Part shown: positions 28,277 through 37,958 of the stretch, in pieces
How the letters are laid out: each line of letters begins with the position of its first letter
Position numbering within the stretch: the stretch's first letter is position 1
Assembly (NCBI RefSeq): GCF_947496855.1
Contig: NZ_CANMED010000005.1
Coordinates: 248,001 to 312,000, forward strand
DNA length: 64,000 nt
Source: an uncultured Aquimarina sp.
GTDB taxonomy: Bacteria; Bacteroidota; Bacteroidia; Flavobacteriales; Flavobacteriaceae
Reading direction: 5' to 3'
Made by a program: the position numbers and the translations under genes
The notes under the pieces: model-generated
What the model was told of the DNA's origin: nothing
Seen by the model: the letters and a program-made list of their open reading frames with translations, nothing else
Database searches by the model: none

Positions 28277-28582
28277 CTTGTAACGGAGGATAATCAAATC
28301 AATCAACTAGTTACCTAAATTAATTAAAGGACATTAGTTGCCCTTACAATATTTCGGAAAATCGAATTGAAGCTGTATAAATCTTAAAAAAAGATTTCGA
28401 TCCAATTCTATATGGATATTAATATGCGAATTATGGATGGAATTAAAGCCACATTAGAAATTAGGGAATTTTATAAGACTCCACCAATTAATACACTAAT
28501 AGCTTCGTAACGCAGCGAAGTTGAAGAAGAATGTAAAAAGACAAACATAAATGATTTAATTAATAAACCTTTGAACAAATAA
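28277..28582 (+). pseudogene. Decayed receiver-domain remnant of a hybrid histidine kinase
   Basis: Read with several frame changes and stops, this stretch still spells out the receiver domain found in the neighbouring kinases. LVTEDNQINQLVT matches LVAEDNKVNQLVT; ENRIEAV*ILKKDFD matches ENGYEAVQILKKQTFD; MDINMRIMDGIKATLEIREF matches MDINMPVLDGMQATLEIR; SEVEEECKKTNINDLINKPL matches SEVGEECKNAGMNDLINKPL. The kinase, membrane and TPR parts are absent; in their place stands the broken AraC gene. It marks a breakpoint where a further kinase copy was cut. Confidence 0.85.
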
Positions 28583-28818
28583 AATCCTATAAATTGTACT
28601 ATTAAACACCATAGCTAAATCATTATTAAGAGAAAATTCCCCCAAAAATTTATATTCTTATTGAATATTAACAATACCTTTGCCAATACCTTTAAAACAA
28701 TATTTTTACAACAAATAAATTAGGGGTTTGACGTAGTTAGCTGTTTTTAATATAAATAACCCCTATTAAAATTTAAAAAAACCCACGCAAATTACTTAAT
28801 TTAAAAACTCAACTCCCC

Positions 28819-30378
28819 TTGAAAAAAATTACTTTATTGCTTGCAATTCTTGCACTCCCCTGCATATTGCATACACAACCCAAAGAACAATTTATAAAAA
28901 TTGACAATCCAGATACGTTAATTAAAATCATTGATCATTTTCGTTTACAATCACAAAAAGAAATAGAGTTTCTTAACAATAACAAATCTCAAGATCAAGA
29001 AACAGCAAACATTCAGTTTAGAGTTGAAGAATATAAACGTAAACTAAAAGTTAGTCAAAGAGAGAAGGATCTATTATTAAACATTGATAAAAACAATAAA
29101 ACTATTATATACATATCGATTGTGGGCCTTATCCTTCTCTTTGGGGTAGTTTTCTTTTATTTTAGAGAATACCATGCTAAAAAGAAAACAAGTGAAATTC
29201 TTAAGTTAAAAAACATAGAATTATCAGAAGCTAAGACTCAAGCAGAAAAACTAAGTAAAATAAAATCTCAATTTATTTCTACTATTAGTCATGAATTAAG
29301 AACTCCTTTGTATGGTGTTGCTGGAATATCTTCTATGCTATTGGAGAATAAAACGAGACCAGAAAAAGACATTGAACTACTAAACTCTTTAAGTTTCTCA
29401 GCTGATTATCTCTTAAGTTTAGTTAATAAAGTTTTAAATGTCAGCAAAATAGATTCAGAAAAAATTAGTTTAAGATATTCGGAGGTCAACTTATCTTCTC
29501 ATTTAAAAAACATTATACAAACCCTAAAATATCAATCCGCTCAAAAGCTAAATGAACTTAAACTAGAATACGATTGTAATTTACCTGAAACCGTTCAGAT
29601 CGATGCTATTAGAATATCCGAAGTATTAATTAATTTAATTGGTAATGCTATAAAGTATACTGAAAATGGTACAATAACACTTAAAACAAAACTAATAAAA
29701 AAAGATAACGAAAAAATTACTATAGGATTTGAAGTACAAGATACAGGTATAGGAATACCCGAAGATCAAAAAGATTATATTTTTGAAGAATTCTCTCAAT
29801 TAGGTAGCGTTTATGACAATAAACAAGGGACAGGGTTAGGTTTATCGATTGTTAAAAAGATACTGAAACTTATGAATAGTGAAATTCATTGTCAAAGCGT
29901 AAAAGATATTGGTTCCAATTTCTTTTTTAATTTAACTCTAGACATAAATGAAAATTCCATATCAAAGGCTATTGAAAAGAAAGATACACAATCGGTTAAT
30001 TCTTCTTTACCAACAAAAATATTGATAGCCGAAGACAATAAGATCAATCAAATTGTAACTCAAAACTTATTAAAAAATATTCATTGCGAAAGTTATATTG
30101 CAGAAAATGGTTTAGAGGCTGTAGAAATGCTAAAACATGATACTTTTGACCTAGTTCTAATGGATATCAATATGCCTATTTTAGATGGTAAACAGGCGAC
30201 ATTAAAAATAAGAGAGTTTAACCAAAGCACACCAATTATCGCATTAACGGCTTCAGAATTAAGTGAAGTAGAACTCGAATGTAGAAGCGCTGGTATGAAC
30301 GATTTAATCAACAAACCGCTAAATAAAAATGATCTTAAAATTGCTATAGAAAATAATTTAAGAAAATTATCTAATTAG
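28819..30378 (+). CDS. Hybrid histidine kinase lacking the TPR sensor (copy 3)
   Basis: 519 aa. It has a signal peptide (MKKITLLLAILALPCILHTQ), then about 50 residues of linker, a transmembrane helix (YISIVGLILLFGVVFFYF), HisKA with STISHELRTPLYGV (His158), ATPase motifs (NLIGNAIKYTENG, EDTGIGIP-like, GTGLGLSIVKK) and a receiver with LVLMDINMPILDG (Asp449). Compared with copies 1 and 2 the His and Asp lie 217 and 216 residues earlier, which is the size of the missing TPR block. The retained KIDNPDTL and QREKDLLLNIDKNNK segments match both ends of that block, so it looks like an internal deletion. TTG 28819 is the start. It is signal-blind or senses by other means. Confidence 0.9.
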   Translation: MKKITLLLAILALPCILHTQPKEQFIKIDNPDTLIKIIDHFRLQSQKEIEFLNNNKSQDQETANIQFRVEEYKRKLKVSQREKDLLLNIDKNNKTIIYISIVGLILLFGVVFFYFREYHAKKKTSEILKLKNIELSEAKTQAEKLSKIKSQFISTISHELRTPLYGVAGISSMLLENKTRPEKDIELLNSLSFSADYLLSLVNKVLNVSKIDSEKISLRYSEVNLSSHLKNIIQTLKYQSAQKLNELKLEYDCNLPETVQIDAIRISEVLINLIGNAIKYTENGTITLKTKLIKKDNEKITIGFEVQDTGIGIPEDQKDYIFEEFSQLGSVYDNKQGTGLGLSIVKKILKLMNSEIHCQSVKDIGSNFFFNLTLDINENSISKAIEKKDTQSVNSSLPTKILIAEDNKINQIVTQNLLKNIHCESYIAENGLEAVEMLKHDTFDLVLMDINMPILDGKQATLKIREFNQSTPIIALTASELSEVELECRSAGMNDLINKPLNKNDLKIAIENNLRKLSN

Positions 30379-30414
30379 TCTATAATCTTCTTTTCAAAAG
30401 ATTATAGACTAATT
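30373..30414. terminator. Bidirectional terminator between kinase copy 3 and the macroglobulin gene
   Basis: AATTAGTCTATAATCTT (30373-30389) pairs perfectly over 17 bp with 30398-30414 around an 8-base loop. The kinase stop codon TAG (30376-30378) lies inside the left arm. It separates convergent genes. Confidence 0.8.
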
Positions 30415-30428
30415 AACCCATTTAAACA

Positions 30429-33400
30429 TTATTTCACTACTTCAATCCATTTACCTTTAGTACGCACTAAATAATCATTATCGTACATGGCTTCGCATTG
30501 AATACCCGGTAAATAATACTTTCCTAAATAAGAAGCATTAAGAAGTAACGTGACCGTTTTACTTTCTTTTGGTTTTAGGTCAAAATAGAAATTAACCCGA
30601 TCGTCTCGGATATCTGTATAGGTAACCTTATTCGTCTTAAAAGATCCAAAATCCGTAAAACGTGTATTAACTACTTCCCATCCTGATGGAAAAATCTCTG
30701 TTAAGGCGATATCTTTTACCTCACTTCCAGAAGTATTGGTAATGGTTACTTCTGCTACAAAATCTGTTCCTTGTGATAACTGATTCACATCAACGATTCT
30801 TCCTTCTCGGTTTTTATAGTCTACAATGGCTTTAAAATTACTTTGTATCACTTTTTCCTTGCCGACCGGCAGAATTCCACTAGTTGCTAATTGTACAAAA
30901 ATGGTATTATCCTTATTATTTTTCAGCAATAACTTATTATCTTTTGTAATAGATAATTCACCAGAGGAAAACAAAGTTTTATTGGTGTTTGCACTATTAG
31001 ATTTACCGTTAAGTGCGTAATTAACTTCTATTCCTTTTCCTCCCACATATGTTGCATATTTAGCCATCGCCATTAAAGCATATGAACTCGTCTGGGTACT
31101 CATCCAACGTTTAGAAGATAATTCCTTAGCTAATGCTGATGCCACTTTTTGCGCTTTCGCTTTTTCATCCAACAATACTAATGTCTCTAAAGCCATGGCT
31201 CTATTTCTATCTGTAGATCCATAGGTATGATAATAGTTTTTTCTCGGTTGAAAATCAATATTCGCACTATTCAATAATTTTTCTGCTGCACTCTTCTGAC
31301 CAATTAATCCATAGGCAGCCGCTAATCTTAATTTAGCATCGTTAGAAAGATCAGATGTCTCTCTTAATCTATTCATAGATGATAAGTCAGGACTTCCTGC
31401 TAAAGCTAGTGTATACAATCTATATGCTTGTGCAAGATCACTTCCTCCACTTCTCCATCGCTTTGCTTGTTGTTGTTGATAATTGATCCAATTGCTTTTA
31501 AAACCAATTGGTAAGACATATCCTTTTTTATTAGCTTCTAATAAAAAGTGTCCGGCATAACTTGTCCCCCAATCATTGGCATTACTGTATCCTGGCCAAT
31601 ATGACATTCCACCATTGGGTTGGATAAAGCTTTTTAGCCTATAGATGGCAGCTTCCATATTTCGCTGAATTTTATTTTTCTTCTCTGAAGGCAACGTAAA
31701 TACATCACCTAAATATAACTGCGGAAATGCTGCGGATGTAGTTTGCTCGACACACCCATGAGGATATCTGATTAAATACTTTAATCTACCTTCGAAATTC
31801 ATCGGTGGTAACGAAGAAAGTTCGATTGTAGTACTATTACTTCCATCAACACCAAAAGATGCAAAATCTAATTCTTGCTCGCTATTAGGTTCCAAAACTA
31901 TAGATGTAATCTCTGTAGTCATTGGATTCGGGTTTATAATATCGATAGGGATACTATAAGAAGCTTTTTCTCCATTTCCGCTGGCAACTACTTCTATATC
32001 CGTAATAGAAGCTCCTTCTATCACCTCAATATCAAAATATACCATTTTTTCATCAGGTTGCGAGAAATTAAGACGCTGGCTGGTTTCTCCTACAACCGTA
32101 AATCCTTTATTTGGTTTTAGTGTTACGTTTACATTCTTCACTTTGTTTTCCATAGCAAAAACAGTAACGGGAATAGTTACTTTTTCACCCGGTGTAATTT
32201 TTCTAGGAATTGAGGTCAATACCATTAGTGGTTTCCTTACCGGAGTGGTTTTTTCGGCACTTCCATACGCTGCGTTTGTAGCGTCAGAAGCCACAATCAT
32301 CGTTCTAACTGAACCAATATATTTTGGGATCTTAATTTTATGAGATTTAGTTTCTCCTTTTTTAAGTTCAAAAGGCCCTTTATAAACAACCATCGGTTTA
32401 AATCGGTTTGCTTTTTTAGACTTACTACCAGCAGCTTCTCCATCACCACCGATGCTAAAGATTTGGTTGATACTACCTCCGTATGCTCCAATTACATCAT
32501 CATATACATCCCATGTTTTTACTCCCAATGCTTCTCTAGCGTAAAAAGTATTCCAGGGGTTAGGTGTTTTAAATCGAGTTAGATCTAATAGCCCTTCATC
32601 TACGATTGCTATCGAATAGGTCATTGCTTTTCCGCTGGTTTCGCTAATTTTTACATCAATAGTCTCTTCCGGACGCAAAACATCTGGCATTTTCACAATA
32701 GGTGTAACCCTTGTAGCAGGGTTTTCTACAGAAATAGGAATCACGCCATACAATCGTATCGGTAAATCATTAGCCGTAGAACTATGAGGTTGCAACAATG
32801 TAATGTGTATATATACATTTGGTGTATATAAGTTCTCTATTGGCAATTCGAATTTGGTTTCTCCTTTTTGAGGAGTTACCCATAATGATGATAATACTTC
32901 AGTCCCATTTTCTACAGTAACCAAAGCTCTTCCTCCTTCGCCAGATGGAAATGTCACTGTTGCCGTTTCTCCAACATTATACGTGCTTTTATCAGCAGAG
33001 AACATTAACATCGTTGCTGCAGATGGATCATTTTTATTAGCTCTACCAGCCCAACCTGGCCAATCTACATAAATTGCTTTTCCAGTTGCATGGCCTCCAT
33101 TCGGATCTACAACTCTTACTAGATACCTTCCCCATTCTGGATATTTAATTTCGAAATTAAAATTGGCTTTACCGCTACCGTTGGTCGTCACTTTAGTTTT
33201 AAATACTTCGTTACGATACGATCCTCGATTATAAGAGGATAGATTATCTTCTGAAGTATCCCACCACCATCTCCAGTTTACCTTGTAAACATAGACTTCG
33301 AGATCTTTAACTGGTTTAGGATTTCCTTTTTTGTCCACAGAAACTACTTCAAAATTATGCTGAGTATCCGTTAGTAGCATTCCACGTGCTTTATCCCCTT

Positions 33401-35957
33401 TTGGAACATTTAATCCAATATAAGTTTCATAAGGTGAAAAGTCCTTTGAAATAACATCGGTACTAAAATCTCCACCAGTTTCATACACTTTGGTTATAAA
33501 TGAAGCTCTCAGCATCCCGGCTGCTTTACTTTCTAATGTAGGTTTCATAGAAAAGTTCACTTTCCCTTCTGAAGAAAGTTTACCTCTAAATACTTCTTGT
33601 TCATCTGTACCAAATCTCCTTGATGGATCATCGAAGATATATCCAGGAAACGTATTGAAACTTGTTCTTTTTGGACTAAAACGAGCATTAATATCGGTCT
33701 GAAGATTCTTAGCTATTGCTCCGTGCAGCCATAATACTTCCAGATCACCCGTTATACTTTTATTTGCTCCTAGCACTTCATCATCAAAATTCGCTTTGAT
33801 CTTAAGTCGATTAGGTTTAATCGTTTCAATTTTTAAAGATTTAGCAAAGCTTGCTCCTCCAACATTTACCTGAGCTTGCCAGTTTCCCGTAGGTGCTTCA
33901 TCAGAAGTTTCTACTATAAACTTATAGAAATTACCAATTCCATCTGTCTTGGTTTCCTGATGTATTACTTTTCCGTAAGGATCTTTTAATTCAAATTTAA
34001 CCGGATGTCCTTTTGGTAGCTTATTAGCATTATCATTAAGCATAAACGAAAGGAACAATGTATCTCCAGGACGCCAAACACCGCGTTCTCCGTAGACATA
34101 TCCTTTAATTCCTTTTTGTAATCGCACTCCGGAAACATCAAACTTACTTACCGACAATGCATTACCATCATTTAATTTAACATAGGCTTGTTGCTTTCCT
34201 GATGTAGCAACCGCAAAAAATGCAGGTTTATCAGCATCATATCCTGACATGCCTTGCGCATCTGTAGTAGCAAATCCAATTTCTTGTTGCTGATAGTTAT
34301 AAAAGGCAACTTTTACATCAGGAATTGGATTTGTGGTAAGAATGTCATTAACAGTAACTGTATATGAATTGTTCAATCCTTTTTTTATGATTACTCCCAG
34401 ATTAGAGGCCAGTACATTTGCCGCAACCTTTTTATTTCTATAAAACGAATTGCTACAAGGATTATCTCTTTCGTTCCAATCATAATCATAATATTCATCA
34501 TAATAATATTGAGAACTATCCCAGAAACTAGATTCGTCTTCTTCGGCATCATAATTTTCTGAAAGTTGATCAATAGAGGTCTCATCTGCCGCAACTCCAT
34601 CACATTTATAAAGAGAATATGCCTTATTATACTTTAACTCTACTCTATAAATAGCTCCTGGATCTGGCGAAATCAATTCTTTTAGATCTATAGCAAAGGC
34701 GTTCCATTTACTTAAATTTAACGAGGCATTTTCCTGAAGATTTATCAGTTTTTTAGCAACTGGTCTAGCAACACTTCTTAAATTGCTCGATCCATCGAGG
34801 TTGTTATTTTGTAAAAATTGAAGCACATTATTCTCAAACATTTTAACGACCTGAACCTCTACTGCGCGTAAATTTATTGCTTCGAAATTAAACTTTAGAT
34901 TCTCTGAAGTTGGCAGAATTACACCGCTCTGTAATAATTTAACTTCCGGCTTGGGTTGCTGAAACGAAATATTTTCGGAATACGTATTTTTTAGTTTGTA
35001 GTTATCAACACTTTTAATTCCTTCAAAAACAGTTACTCCTAATGTTCCTTTTAGCTCTTGCTTTGGATATACCTTTAGATTCTGGCCTTTCACTGTATAC
35101 TTTAGATCCCTTGCTCCTGCTATCGTTACTAAACCATCAAAGTTTTGATTTTTTTTCAATGGATCTGAAAAATTAATCTCTACATATTGTCCTTCAAAGT
35201 TAGAAACAGAAACACTTATTACAGAAAAGTTATTTTTACCTGGCACATTCAGTACATCTTCTCCTTCTGTATCTATATTGAATGATTTTCCTGACCATTT
35301 TATAGCTACTTCTGAATCTTCCTCGAAACGTTGTATACTGTCTATTCTAAAACTAAACTGACGACTTTTATCAAGTGATTCTCCAAAAGTAACAGAAACA
35401 TTCTTCCCTTTTTGTTTAGCAGTAATTAGCTGTTTTGCTGTATCAAAACTTAATTGATCGCTTGCAGAAATTGTTCCATTAATATATTGCCAATCTTTAC
35501 TATAAGATTGTAAATTATCCGTGATTATGGAGAACTGTTGCTTTAATGTTTTAATACTAAAAACAAAATCTCCATCCAGATCATCCTTTAAATCTTTCAC
35601 TAAACCTTCTAAATTCAATGTAAAGGTGTATTCTGTATCTTCTTTAAAACCTTTTTCTGGTTGAAAAGCAATAGTTTGATTATTTACAGCAAATACTCTT
35701 CCTTCTACACTTGGTGAAATCGAAAGTATTTTATCAGAAAGCTCTTGGTTATCGTCCCATCCCTCTACAGGTGTTTGTAAAACCACGTATACATTATCAA
35801 GAACCGAAATTACTCCAGTGGATACATCCGAAATATACTCTTGATATTTATTTAGTTCCGAGGCATTTGCTTCGGCTATAGCCTTGGCATCTTTCTTTTT
35901 ACAAGAAAAAATAAATGCAATAAATAATAAAAAATATAGGATACGTGATAATCGCAT
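30429..35957 (-). CDS. Alpha-2-macroglobulin family lipoprotein (protease trap)
   Basis: 1842 aa. The N-terminal signal has a lipobox (FIFSC, Cys19), so the protein is lipid-anchored in the periplasm. It contains the bacterial MG domains, an extended insert rich in Asp/Glu/Tyr near residues 465-500, the bait region, and the thioester motif in YPHGCVEQTTSAAFP (Cys1402 and the Gln three residues on), followed by the helical complement-like domain (MSYWPGYSNANDWGTSYAGH) and a C-terminal receptor-like domain. Known relatives trap attacking proteases and work with PBP1C in cell-wall repair. It is on the same strand as pbpC but 14 kb upstream, with an island between. Confidence 0.93.
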   Translation of the reverse strand: MRLSRILYFLLFIAFIFSCKKKDAKAIAEANASELNKYQEYISDVSTGVISVLDNVYVVLQTPVEGWDDNQELSDKILSISPSVEGRVFAVNNQTIAFQPEKGFKEDTEYTFTLNLEGLVKDLKDDLDGDFVFSIKTLKQQFSIITDNLQSYSKDWQYINGTISASDQLSFDTAKQLITAKQKGKNVSVTFGESLDKSRQFSFRIDSIQRFEEDSEVAIKWSGKSFNIDTEGEDVLNVPGKNNFSVISVSVSNFEGQYVEINFSDPLKKNQNFDGLVTIAGARDLKYTVKGQNLKVYPKQELKGTLGVTVFEGIKSVDNYKLKNTYSENISFQQPKPEVKLLQSGVILPTSENLKFNFEAINLRAVEVQVVKMFENNVLQFLQNNNLDGSSNLRSVARPVAKKLINLQENASLNLSKWNAFAIDLKELISPDPGAIYRVELKYNKAYSLYKCDGVAADETSIDQLSENYDAEEDESSFWDSSQYYYDEYYDYDWNERDNPCSNSFYRNKKVAANVLASNLGVIIKKGLNNSYTVTVNDILTTNPIPDVKVAFYNYQQQEIGFATTDAQGMSGYDADKPAFFAVATSGKQQAYVKLNDGNALSVSKFDVSGVRLQKGIKGYVYGERGVWRPGDTLFLSFMLNDNANKLPKGHPVKFELKDPYGKVIHQETKTDGIGNFYKFIVETSDEAPTGNWQAQVNVGGASFAKSLKIETIKPNRLKIKANFDDEVLGANKSITGDLEVLWLHGAIAKNLQTDINARFSPKRTSFNTFPGYIFDDPSRRFGTDEQEVFRGKLSSEGKVNFSMKPTLESKAAGMLRASFITKVYETGGDFSTDVISKDFSPYETYIGLNVPKGDKARGMLLTDTQHNFEVVSVDKKGNPKPVKDLEVYVYKVNWRWWWDTSEDNLSSYNRGSYRNEVFKTKVTTNGSGKANFNFEIKYPEWGRYLVRVVDPNGGHATGKAIYVDWPGWAGRANKNDPSAATMLMFSADKSTYNVGETATVTFPSGEGGRALVTVENGTEVLSSLWVTPQKGETKFELPIENLYTPNVYIHITLLQPHSSTANDLPIRLYGVIPISVENPATRVTPIVKMPDVLRPEETIDVKISETSGKAMTYSIAIVDEGLLDLTRFKTPNPWNTFYAREALGVKTWDVYDDVIGAYGGSINQIFSIGGDGEAAGSKSKKANRFKPMVVYKGPFELKKGETKSHKIKIPKYIGSVRTMIVASDATNAAYGSAEKTTPVRKPLMVLTSIPRKITPGEKVTIPVTVFAMENKVKNVNVTLKPNKGFTVVGETSQRLNFSQPDEKMVYFDIEVIEGASITDIEVVASGNGEKASYSIPIDIINPNPMTTEITSIVLEPNSEQELDFASFGVDGSNSTTIELSSLPPMNFEGRLKYLIRYPHGCVEQTTSAAFPQLYLGDVFTLPSEKKNKIQRNMEAAIYRLKSFIQPNGGMSYWPGYSNANDWGTSYAGHFLLEANKKGYVLPIGFKSNWINYQQQQAKRWRSGGSDLAQAYRLYTLALAGSPDLSSMNRLRETSDLSNDAKLRLAAAYGLIGQKSAAEKLLNSANIDFQPRKNYYHTYGSTDRNRAMALETLVLLDEKAKAQKVASALAKELSSKRWMSTQTSSYALMAMAKYATYVGGKGIEVNYALNGKSNSANTNKTLFSSGELSITKDNKLLLKNNKDNTIFVQLATSGILPVGKEKVIQSNFKAIVDYKNREGRIVDVNQLSQGTDFVAEVTITNTSGSEVKDIALTEIFPSGWEVVNTRFTDFGSFKTNKVTYTDIRDDRVNFYFDLKPKESKTVTLLLNASYLGKYYLPGIQCEAMYDNDYLVRTKGKWIEVVK

Positions 35958-36272
35958 ATTGAATGATTTTAGTTGACCTTATAAATGTAAGGCATTTTTA
36001 AACGCAGTTATCCCCTGAATATGGTGAATTTTGAATTTTAACCTAGATTATCCATAAAAAAAACTATTACATCTTTCAACAGTCATAAAATATATCGTTT
36101 CATTATATTTTTATGGCGGTTAAAATCTTTATAACAAAGTTTTATTATATGATCGGGTTAATGAATAAATACTATGATTACATTTAGATTTAGTGCAATA
36201 CTGTTTTGTGGGTAAGACAGTTTTTTATTTGACAAAAATCCGATTATTATCAGATTTTATTGGGTATCTAAT
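35958..36272. other. Intergenic region upstream of the macroglobulin gene
   Basis: About 315 AT-rich bases. TACATTTA on the minus strand near 35985 is close to the -7 consensus of the macroglobulin gene. A 71-codon plus-strand frame at 36193-36408 overlaps the opposing secreted-protein gene and is taken as chance. Nothing else is seen. Confidence 0.4.
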
Positions 36273-36641
36273 TTATTGTATTATGTTACTAATTACCGCT
36301 AAATTGAATAATCGTCTTCCTAAATTAGTGAATTCCTCTTTGGAAGTATATGAAGAAATACTAGTAATGGATTCCATTTTATCAGTAGTAAGAGTTACCA
36401 TATCATAACGCCAATACATTAACTGTGATAACGATTTATTATCTAAACTAATTTGTCGATTTTCTATATCTACCTTGTCAATACCTATAAATGTATTACA
36501 TATTGTATTTTCCTGAAAAGAAAGGAACTTACTCTTAATCCCTAATTCTACATCAGGATTATGGTCCAAAACCTCTATTGCTTGTGCGCTTAAAATATGT
36601 TGTAATCCTATTACAAAAAATATCAAAAATATCATTTTCAT
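36273..36641 (-). CDS. Small exported protein of unknown function
   Basis: 122 aa with a signal peptide (MKMIFLIFFVIGLQHILSAQ, cut near residue 20). The mature part of about 100 residues has two Cys (NTICNTF region only one; no pairs evident), several short strands and no recognised domain. It lies between a TIR-domain gene and the macroglobulin gene on the same strand, 187 nt after the TIR gene ends, so the two are probably not one tight operon. Supported by the signal peptide and by codon pattern rather than homology. Confidence 0.6.
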   Translation of the reverse strand: MKMIFLIFFVIGLQHILSAQAIEVLDHNPDVELGIKSKFLSFQENTICNTFIGIDKVDIENRQISLDNKSLSQLMYWRYDMVTLTTDKMESITSISSYTSKEEFTNLGRRLFNLAVISNIIQ

Positions 36642-36828
36642 AATAATAGAACGCGTTTGGCACCTCCGAAACTATTAAAAATTTGTTAAAATTACGGGTT
36701 TAACGTATTTAAGATTCTTTTAACAACTAATTAACTATTAAATCAGACTTCTTCCACTTAATATCTATAATACAAGATCCACTCACGATGCTCTAATTAG
36801 AACGAGCTAATTGTATACAAAATTTGTT

Positions 36829-37812
36829 TTATTTGACATCCTTATAAAAATCAATTAAAGCAATTCTACCATGAAAAAACCGAAATGTTACGTGCATGAT
36901 ATTTCCTCCATTATCTTCTAAAGTGATCGCTTTATTAAGTTCAAAACCGTATGGTTGATCCTTTCCTCCTTCGACAGCAATATTATCAGCATATAAACTT
37001 AACTTTTTATCGGGCTTCAATATGGGTTCTACTTTACCCGAGATTCCAGGAATTTGACCCGACTTATTGATGATAACCGAACCTGAGTTATTAGATTTTT
37101 CTATAGTAACTTCGATATCTTCCTTTGGATTCATATTATAGAAAATTACGGCTGGATATTCTGAATGCGCTATAAGAACTGTATATAACCTTCTGGTTCT
37201 AATTACGAAATGTGCTAATCCATTCTCGTCCGCATAACCTTCTATGTAAGTAGAATTATTGGCCACAAGCACCACTTTTGCATGTGTAACCAATTGCTTT
37301 TTTTCATCTACCACTTTAATAGTAAAAATAAAAGGTTTCGGGTTAATCATCGTAGAGAGTTTCGACCACCGGTTTCTAAAAAATGTCTGATCCTTTTTTA
37401 ACTTATTTTCGATAAGAATGGCTAATTCTTCAGGAGTCTTATTTTCCAGATTTATATAACCGATTGTTTTAAGAATTCCGGGGATTTCTGTATTATCAAA
37501 TCTAGCAGGTAATATATATTCCCTACTTTCCTGAAATGCTCTCGCTTGCATCGAAACTCTCTCGTGATTTGTCCATAATTTTTTATTATAAAAGCTGGAT
37601 ACAAACAATACGGTATATCTTGCTTTATTTTGATAAATCTCTGACAAATACTCATATAAATTTTTCCCCCACAAATTAGCTTCTTCAAATAAATCATAAA
37701 ACACCTTAACGCCTTTAACTTTCAAGCTATTTGCTACCTCCTCTACATATGCTCTATTCTCTCCTGCAAAAGATAAAGCCACATCATATTCATAACTTTT
37801 ATTCTTCATCAC
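36829..37812 (-). CDS. TIR-domain protein with C-terminal beta-sandwich domains
   Basis: 327 aa, no signal peptide. Residues about 7-135 form a TIR domain: YDVALSFAGENRAYVEEVA (first strand and BB-like region), GVKVFYDLFEE, YTVLFVSSFYNKKLWTNHE with a Glu at 84 in the position of the NADase glutamate, and EYILPARFDNTEIPGI. The remainder contains a carboxypeptidase-regulatory-like beta sandwich (about 160-235, FTIKVVDEKKQLVTHAKVVL) and a further beta segment to the end. TIR domains of this sort often cleave NAD+ in anti-phage or cell-death systems. No partner gene (SIR2, STING, Thoeris-like) is adjacent, so a defence role is inference only. Confidence 0.8.
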   Translation of the reverse strand: MMKNKSYEYDVALSFAGENRAYVEEVANSLKVKGVKVFYDLFEEANLWGKNLYEYLSEIYQNKARYTVLFVSSFYNKKLWTNHERVSMQARAFQESREYILPARFDNTEIPGILKTIGYINLENKTPEELAILIENKLKKDQTFFRNRWSKLSTMINPKPFIFTIKVVDEKKQLVTHAKVVLVANNSTYIEGYADENGLAHFVIRTRRLYTVLIAHSEYPAVIFYNMNPKEDIEVTIEKSNNSGSVIINKSGQIPGISGKVEPILKPDKKLSLYADNIAVEGGKDQPYGFELNKAITLEDNGGNIMHVTFRFFHGRIALIDFYKDVK

Positions 37813-37958
37813 TGACTATTTTTTTAACCTAAAACTGACCAATTGAACTCATCCAGACTTCTTCATTTCCTGCAAAACCATCTTTCGCATTTAGATGAAG
37901 GCTTTTTCGGTTGGATGAAGAAGTTCAAATGAGCTCATTACAAAATTACTCTCTTTAT

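Noticed and set aside
36193..36408. 71-codon plus-strand frame upstream of the macroglobulin gene
   Set aside because: It overlaps a minus-strand gene with a clear signal peptide and has no recognisable features.
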